DNA of 64,000 nucleotides from contig NZ_CP060791.1 in the NCBI RefSeq assembly GCF_018343815.1, positions 16,112 through 80,111 on the forward strand, written 5' to 3'. Positions within the stretch are counted from its first letter, which is position 1. Every line of letters starts with the position of its first letter. Under the pieces are notes generated by a model. That model saw only the letters and a program-made list of their open reading frames with translations, had not been told where the DNA came from and did not search any database. The DNA is from Chlamydia crocodili (GTDB taxonomy: Bacteria > Chlamydiota > Chlamydiia > Chlamydiales > Chlamydiaceae). Made by a program: the position numbers and the translations under genes. Below are positions 1-7,600 of this stretch, one piece after another.

Positions 1-552
1 AATACCACAAGTAAAATACAGTTACTCTTACATACCCTAACGGGTGTTATCGAAACCCTAGGCTTGGGCATTATCCTTTTAATCGCAAAAATTATCCGTC
101 TAGCAATTAAAATGCTATGCGAAAAAATCGGTCCATGTTGCTGCTGCAGCCGTTATCAAAATCTGGAAATTATCTCCACATCTTCTCAAGATTCAACAAA
201 CATTGAAGATTTCAGATCTACAGATTTAAACGCAATGGACTTAGCCAACTTTAATCCAGAACAAGCTGCAAATTTATTCTCTACTACTGTTCACGGAGAT
301 CCTTCTAAAGGAGAAAAAGTTACAGTATCTCTAACAATAGATCCTCAAGCAATGGAGCAGATGATAAATACAACAACGCAGTTATTATCCGATATCGTGA
401 ATATTGATGAGGATGATGAAGAAGGTATAATGAGAGGTATTTCTCAATTTCAAAACATTCTAGGTACAGGTCGCATACACAACCAAGTGCATACAATGAC
501 CTCTTCTTTAAGAGAATTATCCACTACAACTACAGAAGAGGAAAACTCTTAA
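1..552 (+). CDS. C-terminal part of an Inc-like membrane protein (5' end outside window)
   Basis: The frame is open from the first base to the TAA at 550-552, so this is the 3' part of a gene that begins upstream. The TTG at 64 is an internal leucine codon, not a convincing start. The visible part begins with a hydrophobic stretch (about residues 8-38) followed directly by a cysteine cluster (C-C-C-C-S-R). A roughly 140-residue acidic, Ser/Thr-rich soluble tail follows. A membrane segment plus long polar tail fits chlamydial inclusion-membrane proteins, but half of the usual bilobed hydrophobic domain would be outside the window. I recognise no enzymatic domain. The cysteine cluster next to the membrane could be a lipidation or disulfide site; that is inference. 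Confidence 0.6.
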   Translation, partial: NTTSKIQLLLHTLTGVIETLGLGIILLIAKIIRLAIKMLCEKIGPCCCCSRYQNLEIISTSSQDSTNIEDFRSTDLNAMDLANFNPEQAANLFSTTVHGDPSKGEKVTVSLTIDPQAMEQMINTTTQLLSDIVNIDEDDEEGIMRGISQFQNILGTGRIHNQVHTMTSSLRELSTTTTEEENS

Positions 553-628
553 AGAAAATCTTAACAGTCTTTTAGATAGCACCTTTAATGATTCTATAAG
601 AAAACTGAACCTCTTCTCCTGTATTACC

Positions 629-654
629 CTCTTATAAACTACAAAATATAAGAG
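629..654 (+). terminator. candidate hairpin after the partial Inc-like gene
   Basis: A 7-bp stem (629-635 with 648-654) encloses an A/T-rich loop and lies between the convergent partial gene (+) and dsbB (-). A short T-run (663-666) follows on the plus strand. The stem has little GC, so it is a weak terminator candidate. Confidence 0.35.
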
Positions 655-690
655 AAGAGACTTTTCTTCGCGTCCACAGGAAACTCAAAT

Positions 691-1104
691 CTATCTTTTT
701 TTACTTCCCGATAAAATCAATAGGCAAGAAATAGCGCAAAATGCCAATGCTGATGCCATGGGAATCGTAATGAACCCAAAGATAAATAATTTTGTTGAGC
801 AAGAAACTCTACCACAAATATCTATCGTCATTCCAGAAATCTCCTGAAGACAAATCTGATAAACAGCAGTTATCATGCCTATAATAGATAAAGGTAAAGC
901 GTAGATCTTTACCAAACTATCTTCACGATATGTAGCTATTCCTAAAATAATCGATAAAGGAAATAAGCAAATCCTTTGATAATAACATAAAACACAGGGC
1001 TCTATGTTCAACAGATAACTGTAATAAAGACTCATTACCGTCCCTGTACAACAAATCAACCAAGCAAAATATAAAGCATAATTACGAAGGAATCTAATCA
1101 TCAT
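691..1104 (-). CDS. dsbB: DsbB-type disulfide bond formation protein
   Basis: Inner-membrane quinone-linked oxidoreductase of about 137 residues that would reoxidise a periplasmic thiol oxidase. Four hydrophobic segments are visible. The first periplasmic loop carries the DsbB signature P-C-V-L-C-Y-Y-Q-R, and the second loop has a further pair (C-G-R-V-S-C). I chose the ATG at 1104 (or the adjacent one at 1101), since GAGG lies just upstream and the gene then overlaps the end of dsbH by only 8-11 bases. This implies translational coupling with dsbH. The pair corresponds to the CT176-CT177 position of C. trachomatis. Disulfide formation matters in this genus because the elementary-body envelope is held together by cysteine-rich proteins (family knowledge). 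Confidence 0.88.
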   Translation of the reverse strand: MMIRFLRNYALYFAWLICCTGTVMSLYYSYLLNIEPCVLCYYQRICLFPLSIILGIATYREDSLVKIYALPLSIIGMITAVYQICLQEISGMTIDICGRVSCSTKLFIFGFITIPMASALAFCAISCLLILSGSKKR

Positions 1105-1792
1105 TTTCCTCTGTAGCCTGTAAATAACGGATTTGTCGAATGACACGTTCTAACTCATCAAATGTGGGATCCTCAATCAGATAGTCTCCAACTACAGCTG
1201 TTGGTGTTGCTAACTGTCCCCCAAGAACTTGAGAGCCATAAATATTGTTCTTCTTAATTTGCTCTTCATATTGCTGAGAATCTATACACTGGATTAATCC
1301 CTTAGGATTGATACTACGACCTGAATGTGTTTTCAAATTCTCAGTAAGTTTAGTCAATACTTCAGGAGTTGCCCAACGTTTCCCCTCTTCCTTAGGATAA
1401 GTAAGTAACCTATGGAAATACTCAATATAAGCCTCTATGTCAGGCTGACGTGGGTCATGATGGTAGACACAAAGTAACGCTTGAGCTGCCGGCATCGATC
1501 CTCGAATAAAACATACAGGAATTAACGTAAATGATACCTCACCGGTATCAATGTAGTTCTTTTTTAACAGAGGGAAAACCTCAGTACTAAACTCCGCACA
1601 TGCGGAACATGAAGGTTCTTCAAATACTGTAATATTAATCGGTGCATAGGGATTACCAAGAGTTGGAAAATGTTTAGCGTTAGTAGGGATATGAGCTTTA
1701 GGAGGTAATATCGTCTGCTTTTTATAAATCATTAATCCAAAGCATAGTATGAAAAAAGCACTGGTAACTATGACTAATATCTTTTTATTCAA
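1094..1792 (-). CDS. dsbH: Periplasmic thioredoxin-fold thiol oxidoreductase (DsbH/DsbA-like)
   Basis: A 232-residue protein with an N-terminal hydrophobic anchor or signal (residues 5-23) and a DsbA/DsbG-like thioredoxin fold. The active site is C-S-A-C after E-E-P-S, and a late cis-Pro-type segment reads G-G-Q-L-A-T-P-T. It should act in the periplasm, with DsbB encoded directly downstream in an overlapping reading frame as redox partner. The start is TTG at 1792 with AGAGAA upstream; the next methionine would cut into the signal segment, so the TTG is preferred. Fold and active site are clear, but oxidase versus reductase/isomerase activity cannot be read from sequence. Confidence 0.85.
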   Translation of the reverse strand: MNKKILVIVTSAFFILCFGLMIYKKQTILPPKAHIPTNAKHFPTLGNPYAPINITVFEEPSCSACAEFSTEVFPLLKKNYIDTGEVSFTLIPVCFIRGSMPAAQALLCVYHHDPRQPDIEAYIEYFHRLLTYPKEEGKRWATPEVLTKLTENLKTHSGRSINPKGLIQCIDSQQYEEQIKKNNIYGSQVLGGQLATPTAVVGDYLIEDPTFDELERVIRQIRYLQATEENDD

Positions 1793-1998
1793 TGATCGTT
1801 CTCTTGTAAGGCTCTCACAGAACTAAGAAATAGAATAAAAAAATAAAAATTTAAAACTATTTTTTTACATAAAAAGGATAGAACACCCTCCCTTTGTCTT
1901 TCATTTATATATTGAAATGGGTTGAATTTGATAAAAAACCTTTTAGTTTTATTATTCTCATTCTATTTAGAAAGAAAGATCCCAGCATTTTTCTTTTC

Positions 1999-3225
1999 AT
2001 GGATAAAGAAACCTTAGAAAATATTTATAAGCACTTCCGTTATCGTTTTTTTAAATTAAGTATTCTCCCCGCATTCTTAGGATTATTGCTTATATGCACA
2101 CCAAATACTCTGAATTATCAAGCACCAAGTGTCATTCTTTCCGATAGAGTTTGTGGAAGTTTGTTAATCATTTTAGCCCTGATATCTTTTTATAGACGTT
2201 CTATACTTTGGTTTGGTGTATTTATAGGTATTTGGGTAACTCTTTTCCCTTGTTTTCCAGAACGTTCCTCTATTGTTTTTGCAAATGATACACTCATAGG
2301 ATTTGCTATCTTTGCTGTTGTTTGTATTCCCCCTACACGACCAGAAGCTTTGGAAGTTGGTCCCACTCTTCCTGAAGGAATGACTTATAACCCGTCTTCA
2401 GGAGGACGAAGAGCTGCTGTCTTAATATTAAGTTTATTAGCTTGGCTGCAATCACGCTTTCTAACAGCATCTGCATTAGGAATCTCTAGGACTGCTTTTG
2501 AATGTGATTTCCTTGTCTACGCAGCGATGATGGCCGCTTATTCCCTACTTGTTGTGCTTTCTTTATCTGGAGGAGAACGCCGTTGGCATACACGACCAAA
2601 AATAGTATTAGCTACAGCAATCACCTTGCTTTCTGCTATTATCCTTACCTTTATCCCTATTGTATCGAAACAGATGACCTTAGATTGTTGGATATGTTTA
2701 TCTCTAACAATACAACCTGCTCTAGCCTTTGTTTTTGCTTATGATGAACTTAGAGCAACATTTACCTATCTAGGACAATTTATTGGAAAAAAACGCGAAC
2801 TAATTCGTATATCATTATTCGGATCCGAGTACTACCGAGATTCATTATTTTGGGAAGAACGTACTGTCCTTCCTTTTATAAAAGCATGCAAGCAAGCTTT
2901 CCAGGGTATTTCCTTTCCTATTAATCTTCTGATCGCTATTTGTATAGCAATAGGATTTATCAAAGTCAGTGATGAGCTTGCTGTTACAGATAAATTGAGA
3001 AATTATATCGACATTTGCTGTTGGTTTATCATCGTATTAGCCACCCTATCCTTTGCTAATAGTCTTCGTCATCTTAGATGGCTATGTGTAATTTTCTCAG
3101 CGGCAATACTACTTTCTCCTGTTTTCTTCCATATTCCTCTACACTCTCCTATATTGATTCCAACAATCATCATAGGAATTGCTTTGATTTTTCTATCTGT
3201 AGGGAAAATAATACAGAAAAAGTAA
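1999..3225 (+). CDS. Divergent VKOR-like polytopic membrane protein
   Basis: About 408 residues with roughly ten hydrophobic segments; it sits divergently beside dsbH/dsbB at the position of C. trachomatis CT178. The N-terminal part resembles SPW-repeat segments (G-I-W-V-T-L-F-P and later A-N-D-T-L-I-G). The middle has P-E-G-M-T-Y-N-P-S-S, then a transmembrane C-x-x-C (C230-W-I-C233) followed by a D-E-L-R...G-Q-F-I stretch. From memory, this order matches bacterial VKOR-family proteins that pair SPW repeats with a W-C-x-x-C-L helix. VKOR enzymes oxidise thiols with quinone, like DsbB. I see no second conserved cysteine pair, so function may be altered. I chose ATG 1999; an upstream TTG at 1894 would add an atypical 35-residue extension. 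Confidence 0.55.
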   Translation: MDKETLENIYKHFRYRFFKLSILPAFLGLLLICTPNTLNYQAPSVILSDRVCGSLLIILALISFYRRSILWFGVFIGIWVTLFPCFPERSSIVFANDTLIGFAIFAVVCIPPTRPEALEVGPTLPEGMTYNPSSGGRRAAVLILSLLAWLQSRFLTASALGISRTAFECDFLVYAAMMAAYSLLVVLSLSGGERRWHTRPKIVLATAITLLSAIILTFIPIVSKQMTLDCWICLSLTIQPALAFVFAYDELRATFTYLGQFIGKKRELIRISLFGSEYYRDSLFWEERTVLPFIKACKQAFQGISFPINLLIAICIAIGFIKVSDELAVTDKLRNYIDICCWFIIVLATLSFANSLRHLRWLCVIFSAAILLSPVFFHIPLHSPILIPTIIIGIALIFLSVGKIIQKK

Positions 3226-3235
3226 ATAGCTTTCA

Positions 3236-3928
3236 CTAAGTCAGCATCGAGCTAATTCCTGATGAGGTTTCTCCCTGCTGTACCTCAGCAGCTTGATCTT
3301 CCTCTTCTTCAGCTTCTAAACGATCTCGCTTTTCTTTGTCATACTCGCTTGCATAAATATCATCTCGAGCACGATCTATGCCCTCAGCTATAACAGCATC
3401 ATGAACAGAAGTATGCGGGGAATCCTTATCAGGAATAACTTTTATAGTCTGTAATAAAGTAACATAGGAAAATCTCTGAGGATATTCAGGAAGTAGAACT
3501 TGAGATTCTACAAACACCGCGACCTCTTTTTTCGTAAATTTGCCTCTTTGACTATTACAGTAATTCAGAATTTGCAGATAATTACTCTCTGCTAGTTGTT
3601 TGTGTTTACTTAATGCTCCTTTATGATGCTGGAAGGCGTACATAATTAAAGGTGCCGAAATCAATACCGAAGAAAGAATGCCAGGAAGAATGAAAGGGAG
3701 AAACACGTCTGAAGCAAAAGAAAATCCCTCCAAAGGGTATCCAGCTAAAAGAGATCCTATCAATAACAATACTATAGAACAGACAAAAACAATCGTAGCA
3801 ATAACCACAAGAGGCGAACCCTTACAACGATGGGAATGAATACCATTATAAAGAGAAAGTTTCTCATTAGAAGAAAGTAGAGTGTAGTCTAACTGTGAAG
3901 ATTGTACATTAGCAAGTGGTAATGTCAT
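3236..3928 (-). CDS. Two-TM membrane protein coupled to the TauB-like ATPase
   Basis: A 230-residue protein with two hydrophobic segments (about residues 40-65 and 75-98), then a soluble region and a very acidic C-terminus rich in E/D with a Ser-rich tail. Its ATG at 3926-3928 overlaps the TGA of the upstream ABC ATPase gene in a 4-base ATGA overlap. This favours translational coupling, and that start was chosen over a GTG 12 bases upstream. It occupies the place of C. trachomatis CT179. It is too small and has too few helices to be a standard ABC permease, so it may be an accessory subunit or an Inc-like protein. Family not recognised. Confidence 0.7.
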   Translation of the reverse strand: MTLPLANVQSSQLDYTLLSSNEKLSLYNGIHSHRCKGSPLVVIATIVFVCSIVLLLIGSLLAGYPLEGFSFASDVFLPFILPGILSSVLISAPLIMYAFQHHKGALSKHKQLAESNYLQILNYCNSQRGKFTKKEVAVFVESQVLLPEYPQRFSYVTLLQTIKVIPDKDSPHTSVHDAVIAEGIDRARDDIYASEYDKEKRDRLEAEEEEDQAAEVQQGETSSGISSMLT

Positions 3929-4632
3929 GTTAAAAGACACTCCCGGATATCCTCTATAAGCATATGGACATTACCGGAAGAACGCGTTGAATCATTAAAG
4001 AATACAGGAACGAGTCCACGATTTTTAAGTACATAAAATGCATCTCCAAGAAAGGCTACATCACGAAAATCATGAGTAACAAGCACTACAGTTTTATAGT
4101 CTTTTCTTGCTAATCGCAAAATGTACTTATATAACAGTTCCTTAGTCGTAATATCTAAAGAAGAAAATGGCTCATCTAATAGTAATATCGGTTTAGGAGA
4201 TAAACACTGACAAGCCAAAGATACTCTTTGCTTTTGTCCTTCAGATAATTCATCGGGATAACAATCCAATAAATTGCCTATATTAAAGCTCTCAATCACT
4301 TCAGACAACTTCTCAGAAAATATAGAGAAACGTTTGTTCTTTACTCCCAATTCAGAGCCGAGATAAATATTTTTCAACACGGTTCTCCACGGAAGTAGAG
4401 TCTGCTTTTGTTGCATATAAGCCACGTCTGTTTGCTGAATAGGTTGGCCAAGCCATAAGATTTCCCCTTCAGAAGGAGATAAGAAATTAGCAATTAAACG
4501 AAATAAGGTGGTCTTTCCTATTCCAGAAACACCTAAAACAATAGAAATTTTTCCTGGATACGCAGTAAAAGAAGCTTTTTTAAAAATTAACTTATCCGAG
4601 TAAGAATAGCCAAGATCTTTGACTTCTAACAT
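3925..4632 (-). CDS. tauB: ABC transporter ATP-binding protein, TauB/SsuB type
   Basis: A 235-residue ABC ATPase. Walker A is G-V-S-G-I-G-K-T-T, the signature is L-S-E-G-Q (usual LSGGQ with one change), Walker B is I-L-L-L-D-E-P, and the switch His is in V-L-V-T-H-D. Overall it resembles the nitrate/sulfonate/taurine importer class. The frame extends upstream to 4701, but that would run into the tRNA-Ile gene; the ATG at 4632, giving M-L-E-V-K-D-L, is the proper start. No periplasmic binding protein or typical permease gene lies beside it, so the substrate is unknown. It is probably read from the same transcript as the two tRNAs upstream (33 bases to tRNA-Ile). Confidence 0.82.
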   Translation of the reverse strand: MLEVKDLGYSYSDKLIFKKASFTAYPGKISIVLGVSGIGKTTLFRLIANFLSPSEGEILWLGQPIQQTDVAYMQQKQTLLPWRTVLKNIYLGSELGVKNKRFSIFSEKLSEVIESFNIGNLLDCYPDELSEGQKQRVSLACQCLSPKPILLLDEPFSSLDITTKELLYKYILRLARKDYKTVVLVTHDFRDVAFLGDAFYVLKNRGLVPVFFNDSTRSSGNVHMLIEDIRECLLT

Positions 4633-4665
4633 GTAGAAACCATGATTTTTGAGAGGAAGACGGCT

Positions 4666-4739
4666 TGCGGTTACCAAGACTTGAACTTGGGACCTCGACA
4701 TTATCAGTGTCGCGCTCTAACCAACTGAGCTATAACCGC
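4666..4739 (-). tRNA. tRNA-Ile (anticodon GAT)
   Basis: The 74-base cloverleaf on the minus strand has a 7-bp acceptor stem (4667-4673 with 4733-4739), D-loop T-A-G-C-T-C-A-G, anticodon loop C-T-G-A-T-A-A and T-loop G-T-T-C-A-A-G. The 3' CCA is not encoded. It lies 6 bases after tRNA-Ala and 33 bases before the tauB start. Confidence 0.93.
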
Positions 4740-4745
4740 GAGTTT

Positions 4746-4818
4746 TGGAGACTAGGAGAGTCGAACTCCTGACCTTCTGAATGCAAATCAGACGCTCTAC
4801 CAGCTAAGCTAAGTCCCC
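4746..4818 (-). tRNA. tRNA-Ala (anticodon TGC)
   Basis: The 73-base minus-strand cloverleaf has acceptor stem GGGGACT/AGTCTCC (4812-4818 with 4747-4753, one G-T pair), anticodon loop T-T-T-G-C-A-T and a T-arm G-T-T-C-G-A-C. CCA is not encoded. The Ala/Ile pair commonly sits in rRNA spacers in other bacteria, but here it stands alone before a protein gene. Confidence 0.93.
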
Positions 4819-4909
4819 GTTTATTCTTCTCATATTACTATAGAAAAACAAAAAGCTATCTTAATGACTAAGAGATTTAACCTCAACCAAAGAATTAGGA
4901 AAAAACGAA

Positions 4910-5803
4910 TCAATGGGTTAAACAGATTTCTTTGAGGACACTTTTTAAAAGAGAATCCATGTAAAATTTACTTGTTTCACTTTGAAGTTGTAACCAGCTT
5001 GTATTACTTGAGGACTCAAGAGGATGAGGAATAAGAATATTGACCCCTAAACAAGGAACATCAAATTCATAACACACCTGAGAAACGGCTCCCCCAGCAC
5101 TATCAAAACCTTGAATGTCGGAGTGAACTTTTTGAAGAGAAAGAAAATAGTTCTTAGACATTGTAAAAGCTTCTCCAGTGGCTATGATACCCTCAATAAG
5201 ATCGTGTTCTGTGGATGTCATAGGTTTCAAGTAACCATGCATCTTTAACAGATCTTCTATAGCTTGTTTATGAGTAACAATAAACTGTCTTCCTCCTTTC
5301 TTTGCGGCCTCTCTATAGGCTTTACTTGTAGCAAAAATGCTCTGATTGATATCTGGTATTTCGAATCTTTTGAAAAACGGACGAACGTCGGAATCATAAT
5401 TAATATAACCGTTGGAAATTAAAACGTTTCCAAAGCGACCAGTTTCCGAACGTGAATAGCATGTGCCAATAATTAAAATAAGCTCTACACGATGCTTTAA
5501 AATCATATTACAACTAATTACAGATGCAGAAACTTTATTAGGCCAAAAAGAAGACATCACCAGATACTTTCCAAAATAATCTCCAGAATAATATGTCCTT
5601 CTTCCCTCCACACTTTTCTTATTATTAGCAAACCATGGTATAGGACATTCTGCATCAGAAGACTCAGAAATTTCAGGAAGAGCAAAAATGATTCCTATAC
5701 GAGATAAAGGGGCGTTCTTTTCATTAAAAATATCAATAGGTTCTGCTTTTAAAGAGATAAAGGAACAACAAAGAATAGAAACAAAAAAAATGCGAAGAAC
5801 CAT
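4910..5803 (-). CDS. Exported MTA/SAH nucleosidase-fold protein lacking catalytic residues
   Basis: A 297-residue protein with a signal peptide (about residues 1-20), so probably periplasmic or secreted. The body follows the phosphorylase-superfamily nucleosidase (MTAN/Pfs) order: I-G-I-I-F-A start, a L-I-I-G-T strand, G-N-V-L-I-S-N-G-Y-I-N-Y-D-S-D-V, then I-A-T-G-E-A-F, A-V-S-Q-V-C and F-D-V-P. Compared by eye with E. coli Pfs, the three catalytic positions appear changed: Glu12 to Ile, Glu174 to Ala, Asp197 to Pro. A binding or structural role is therefore more likely than nucleoside hydrolysis. It is on the same strand as the preceding exported-protein gene (5977-6669), separated by about 170 bases containing an imperfect hairpin. 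Confidence 0.72.
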   Translation of the reverse strand: MVLRIFFVSILCCSFISLKAEPIDIFNEKNAPLSRIGIIFALPEISESSDAECPIPWFANNKKSVEGRRTYYSGDYFGKYLVMSSFWPNKVSASVISCNMILKHRVELILIIGTCYSRSETGRFGNVLISNGYINYDSDVRPFFKRFEIPDINQSIFATSKAYREAAKKGGRQFIVTHKQAIEDLLKMHGYLKPMTSTEHDLIEGIIATGEAFTMSKNYFLSLQKVHSDIQGFDSAGGAVSQVCYEFDVPCLGVNILIPHPLESSSNTSWLQLQSETSKFYMDSLLKSVLKEICLTH

Positions 5804-5886
5804 AAAAATTCCAATTATAGAATCCTGGTTCCTTATAGAAAAACGAATTGTTAAAGAGAATGAAAAAGCTAGAAGTGAAGATAGCC

Positions 5887-5925
5887 CTTTCGACTCTAGA
5901 GGTAGCGAAAGACTAGACTCGAAAG
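5887..5925. other. Imperfect 13-bp inverted repeat between two exported-protein genes
   Basis: The arms at 5887-5899 and 5913-5925 are complementary except for one position, with a 13-base loop. It lies after the stop of the 5977-6669 gene and before the start of the 4910-5803 gene, both on the minus strand. No T-run follows, so it may be an RNA processing or attenuating hairpin rather than a classical terminator. Confidence 0.4.
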
Positions 5926-5976
5926 AGCAAACCTTCTATGAATCTTTATTCATAAATAAAGAGAAATACTCATTTT

Positions 5977-6669
5977 TCAAAGTCTGACTTTCTTTTTTAA
6001 ATCTATAGTTCTTGCTTCGCGCACTTTGGTAATCTTAAATGATTTCGTGAATGTTTCGTATTCTTTATCCAAAGCTTTAGCATCTTTATTTTTATAAACC
6101 ATGAAAACTTGATAAAGAGTATGGTTTACTGAAATTAACATCCCTCTAAAATAGATATCCTCACAAGATATCCAAAACTCTAAAGCTTTATGTCCTTGTA
6201 CCTCTTTTGCCTGCATAAATAGGACTTGCGACTCTGGTAGAGCCTGTAGCATTCCTGAAAATCCTTCTTGAAGATTTAATTCTGGACGACTGACATCCAC
6301 TTTCTCAGGATATTCCCATACAGACACAACATATACAGTATTATCTGATTGTGTTTCTGTAACATATGTATCATAGCGTATAGTAAGTTCTGATTGAGGA
6401 ATTTCTATGATCTGACCAGAATGGTCCGGATCCCCTGGGAACTCTGCAGAAAATCCACAATTTTTCGTATAGTCATACCGCTTCCACTTGAGACTATCTT
6501 TAATTTGAGAAATAGGGATATCACTATCTTTGATCTCTTTATTAGAGAACCAGTTCTTCATCTTAGAGAGAAAACCAGTCTTTGACTCCCCTGCAACTAA
6601 TGAAGCTGGGCATAGGGCTTGAAGAGATATTAATACGGTTAATATGAACTTACTTAATTTTGAAAGCAT
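5977..6669 (-). CDS. Exported protein of unknown function (CT181 position)
   Basis: A 230-residue protein with an N-terminal signal sequence (residues 1-27, ending near A-G-E-S) and no other membrane segment, so probably periplasmic. A central region resembles the small soluble domains seen in exported chlamydial proteins (F-S-A-E-F-P-G-D-P, then V-Y-V-V-S-V-W-E-Y-P). The C-terminus is lysine/arginine-rich. It is divergent from kdsB at the same place as CT181 in C. trachomatis. I recognise no catalytic motif. The signal peptide makes the ATG at 6669 plausible although no clear Shine-Dalgarno is seen. Confidence 0.7.
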   Translation of the reverse strand: MLSKLSKFILTVLISLQALCPASLVAGESKTGFLSKMKNWFSNKEIKDSDIPISQIKDSLKWKRYDYTKNCGFSAEFPGDPDHSGQIIEIPQSELTIRYDTYVTETQSDNTVYVVSVWEYPEKVDVSRPELNLQEGFSGMLQALPESQVLFMQAKEVQGHKALEFWISCEDIYFRGMLISVNHTLYQVFMVYKNKDAKALDKEYETFTKSFKITKVREARTIDLKKKVRL

Positions 6670-6763
6670 AATAAAAATAAAATACGTTTATTAATTTAAT
6701 AATATAACTTCCGAGACTTTTTATTATAAATAAAACATAAAAAATCAAAATCATCAAAAAACC

Positions 6764-6792
6764 TTGTATTTTATAAAATCCATAATGATAAT
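6764..6792 (+). promoter_or_regulatory. Candidate sigma66 promoter for kdsB-pyrG-ruvX
   Basis: TTGTAT (6764-6769), a 17-base spacer and GATAAT (6787-6792) lie about 45 bases before the kdsB start. The -10 is a 5/6 match to TATAAT; the -35 is weak, as is common in Chlamydia. Confidence 0.4.
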
Positions 6793-6835
6793 CCTGCTTG
6801 TTAAAAAATCTTAGAAATTAAGAGTTATAGCGCGT

Positions 6836-7600
6836 ATGAAAGAGCAAGTATTTGCTAGTAAGAAGGTTGGAGTTTTGCCAGCACGATGGGGTAGCGTCAG
6901 ATTTACTGGAAAGCCCCTAGCAAACATCCTAGGAAAGTCTTTAATACAAAGAACTTATGAGAATATTAATCAAAGTACAACACTAGATAAAGTTGTTGTA
7001 GCTACTGATGATCAACGCATTATGGATCATGTCTTAGAATTTGGTGGTCATTGCGTAATGACAAGTCCAGAGTGTGCTAACGGAACAGAACGTACAGCAG
7101 AAACGGTATCGCGTTATTTCCCTGAAGCTGAGATTATAGTGAATATTCAAGGAGATGAGCCATGTTTACAGCATACTGTTGTTGACTCTCTTGTTAGAAA
7201 ACTCGAAGAATTCCCTAAGATTCAAATGGTTACTCCGGTTGCTAAAACTACCGATTCACATGAGATCTTAACAAATCAAAAAGTGAAATGTGTTTTCGAT
7301 AAAAATGGAAAGGCTTTATATTTTAGTAGAAGCCCTATTCCACACATCTTAAAGAAAGAGACACCGATTTATCTTCACATTGGCGTATATGCATTTAGGC
7401 GGAATGCTCTATTCAATTATATTGAATCTTCCCCTACTCCGCTAAGCCAAGCTGAAGATCTTGAGCAACTACGTATACTAGAACACGGTGGGTCTATCCA
7501 CGTATGTGTAGTGGAAGCTAAGAGCCCCTCAGTTGATTATCCAGAAGATATAAATAAGGTAGAAAAATACTTAACATGCCATTCAAGTGCATCTTTTTAA
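6836..7600 (+). CDS. kdsB: 3-deoxy-manno-octulosonate cytidylyltransferase
   Basis: CMP-KDO synthetase: activates KDO with CTP for lipopolysaccharide inner core synthesis in the cytoplasm. It has 254 residues, normal for the family. Visible motifs are the N-terminal nucleotide-binding [34 protein letters not shown], and the late D-L-E-Q-L-R-I-L-E. The end overlaps pyrG by 25 bases, so the CTP-making enzyme and this CTP user are produced together. The LPS acceptor enzyme, KDO transferase, is encoded elsewhere in this window at 25.6-26.9 kb. Confidence 0.95.
   Translation: MKEQVFASKKVGVLPARWGSVRFTGKPLANILGKSLIQRTYENINQSTTLDKVVVATDDQRIMDHVLEFGGHCVMTSPECANGTERTAETVSRYFPEAEIIVNIQGDEPCLQHTVVDSLVRKLEEFPKIQMVTPVAKTTDSHEILTNQKVKCVFDKNGKALYFSRSPIPHILKKETPIYLHIGVYAFRRNALFNYIESSPTPLSQAEDLEQLRILEHGGSIHVCVVEAKSPSVDYPEDINKVEKYLTCHSSASF

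Noticed and set aside
1894..1998. Upstream TTG start for the VKOR-like gene
   Set aside because: It adds 35 residues of low complexity, and the ATG at 1999 gives a more usual N-terminus.
4633..4701. N-terminal extension of the TauB-like ATPase
   Set aside because: It would be encoded by the tRNA-Ile gene; the ATG at 4632 starts with the normal family sequence.
5688..5987. 99-codon plus-strand frame
   Set aside because: Mostly antisense to the nucleosidase-fold gene plus low-complexity charged sequence; no start signals.
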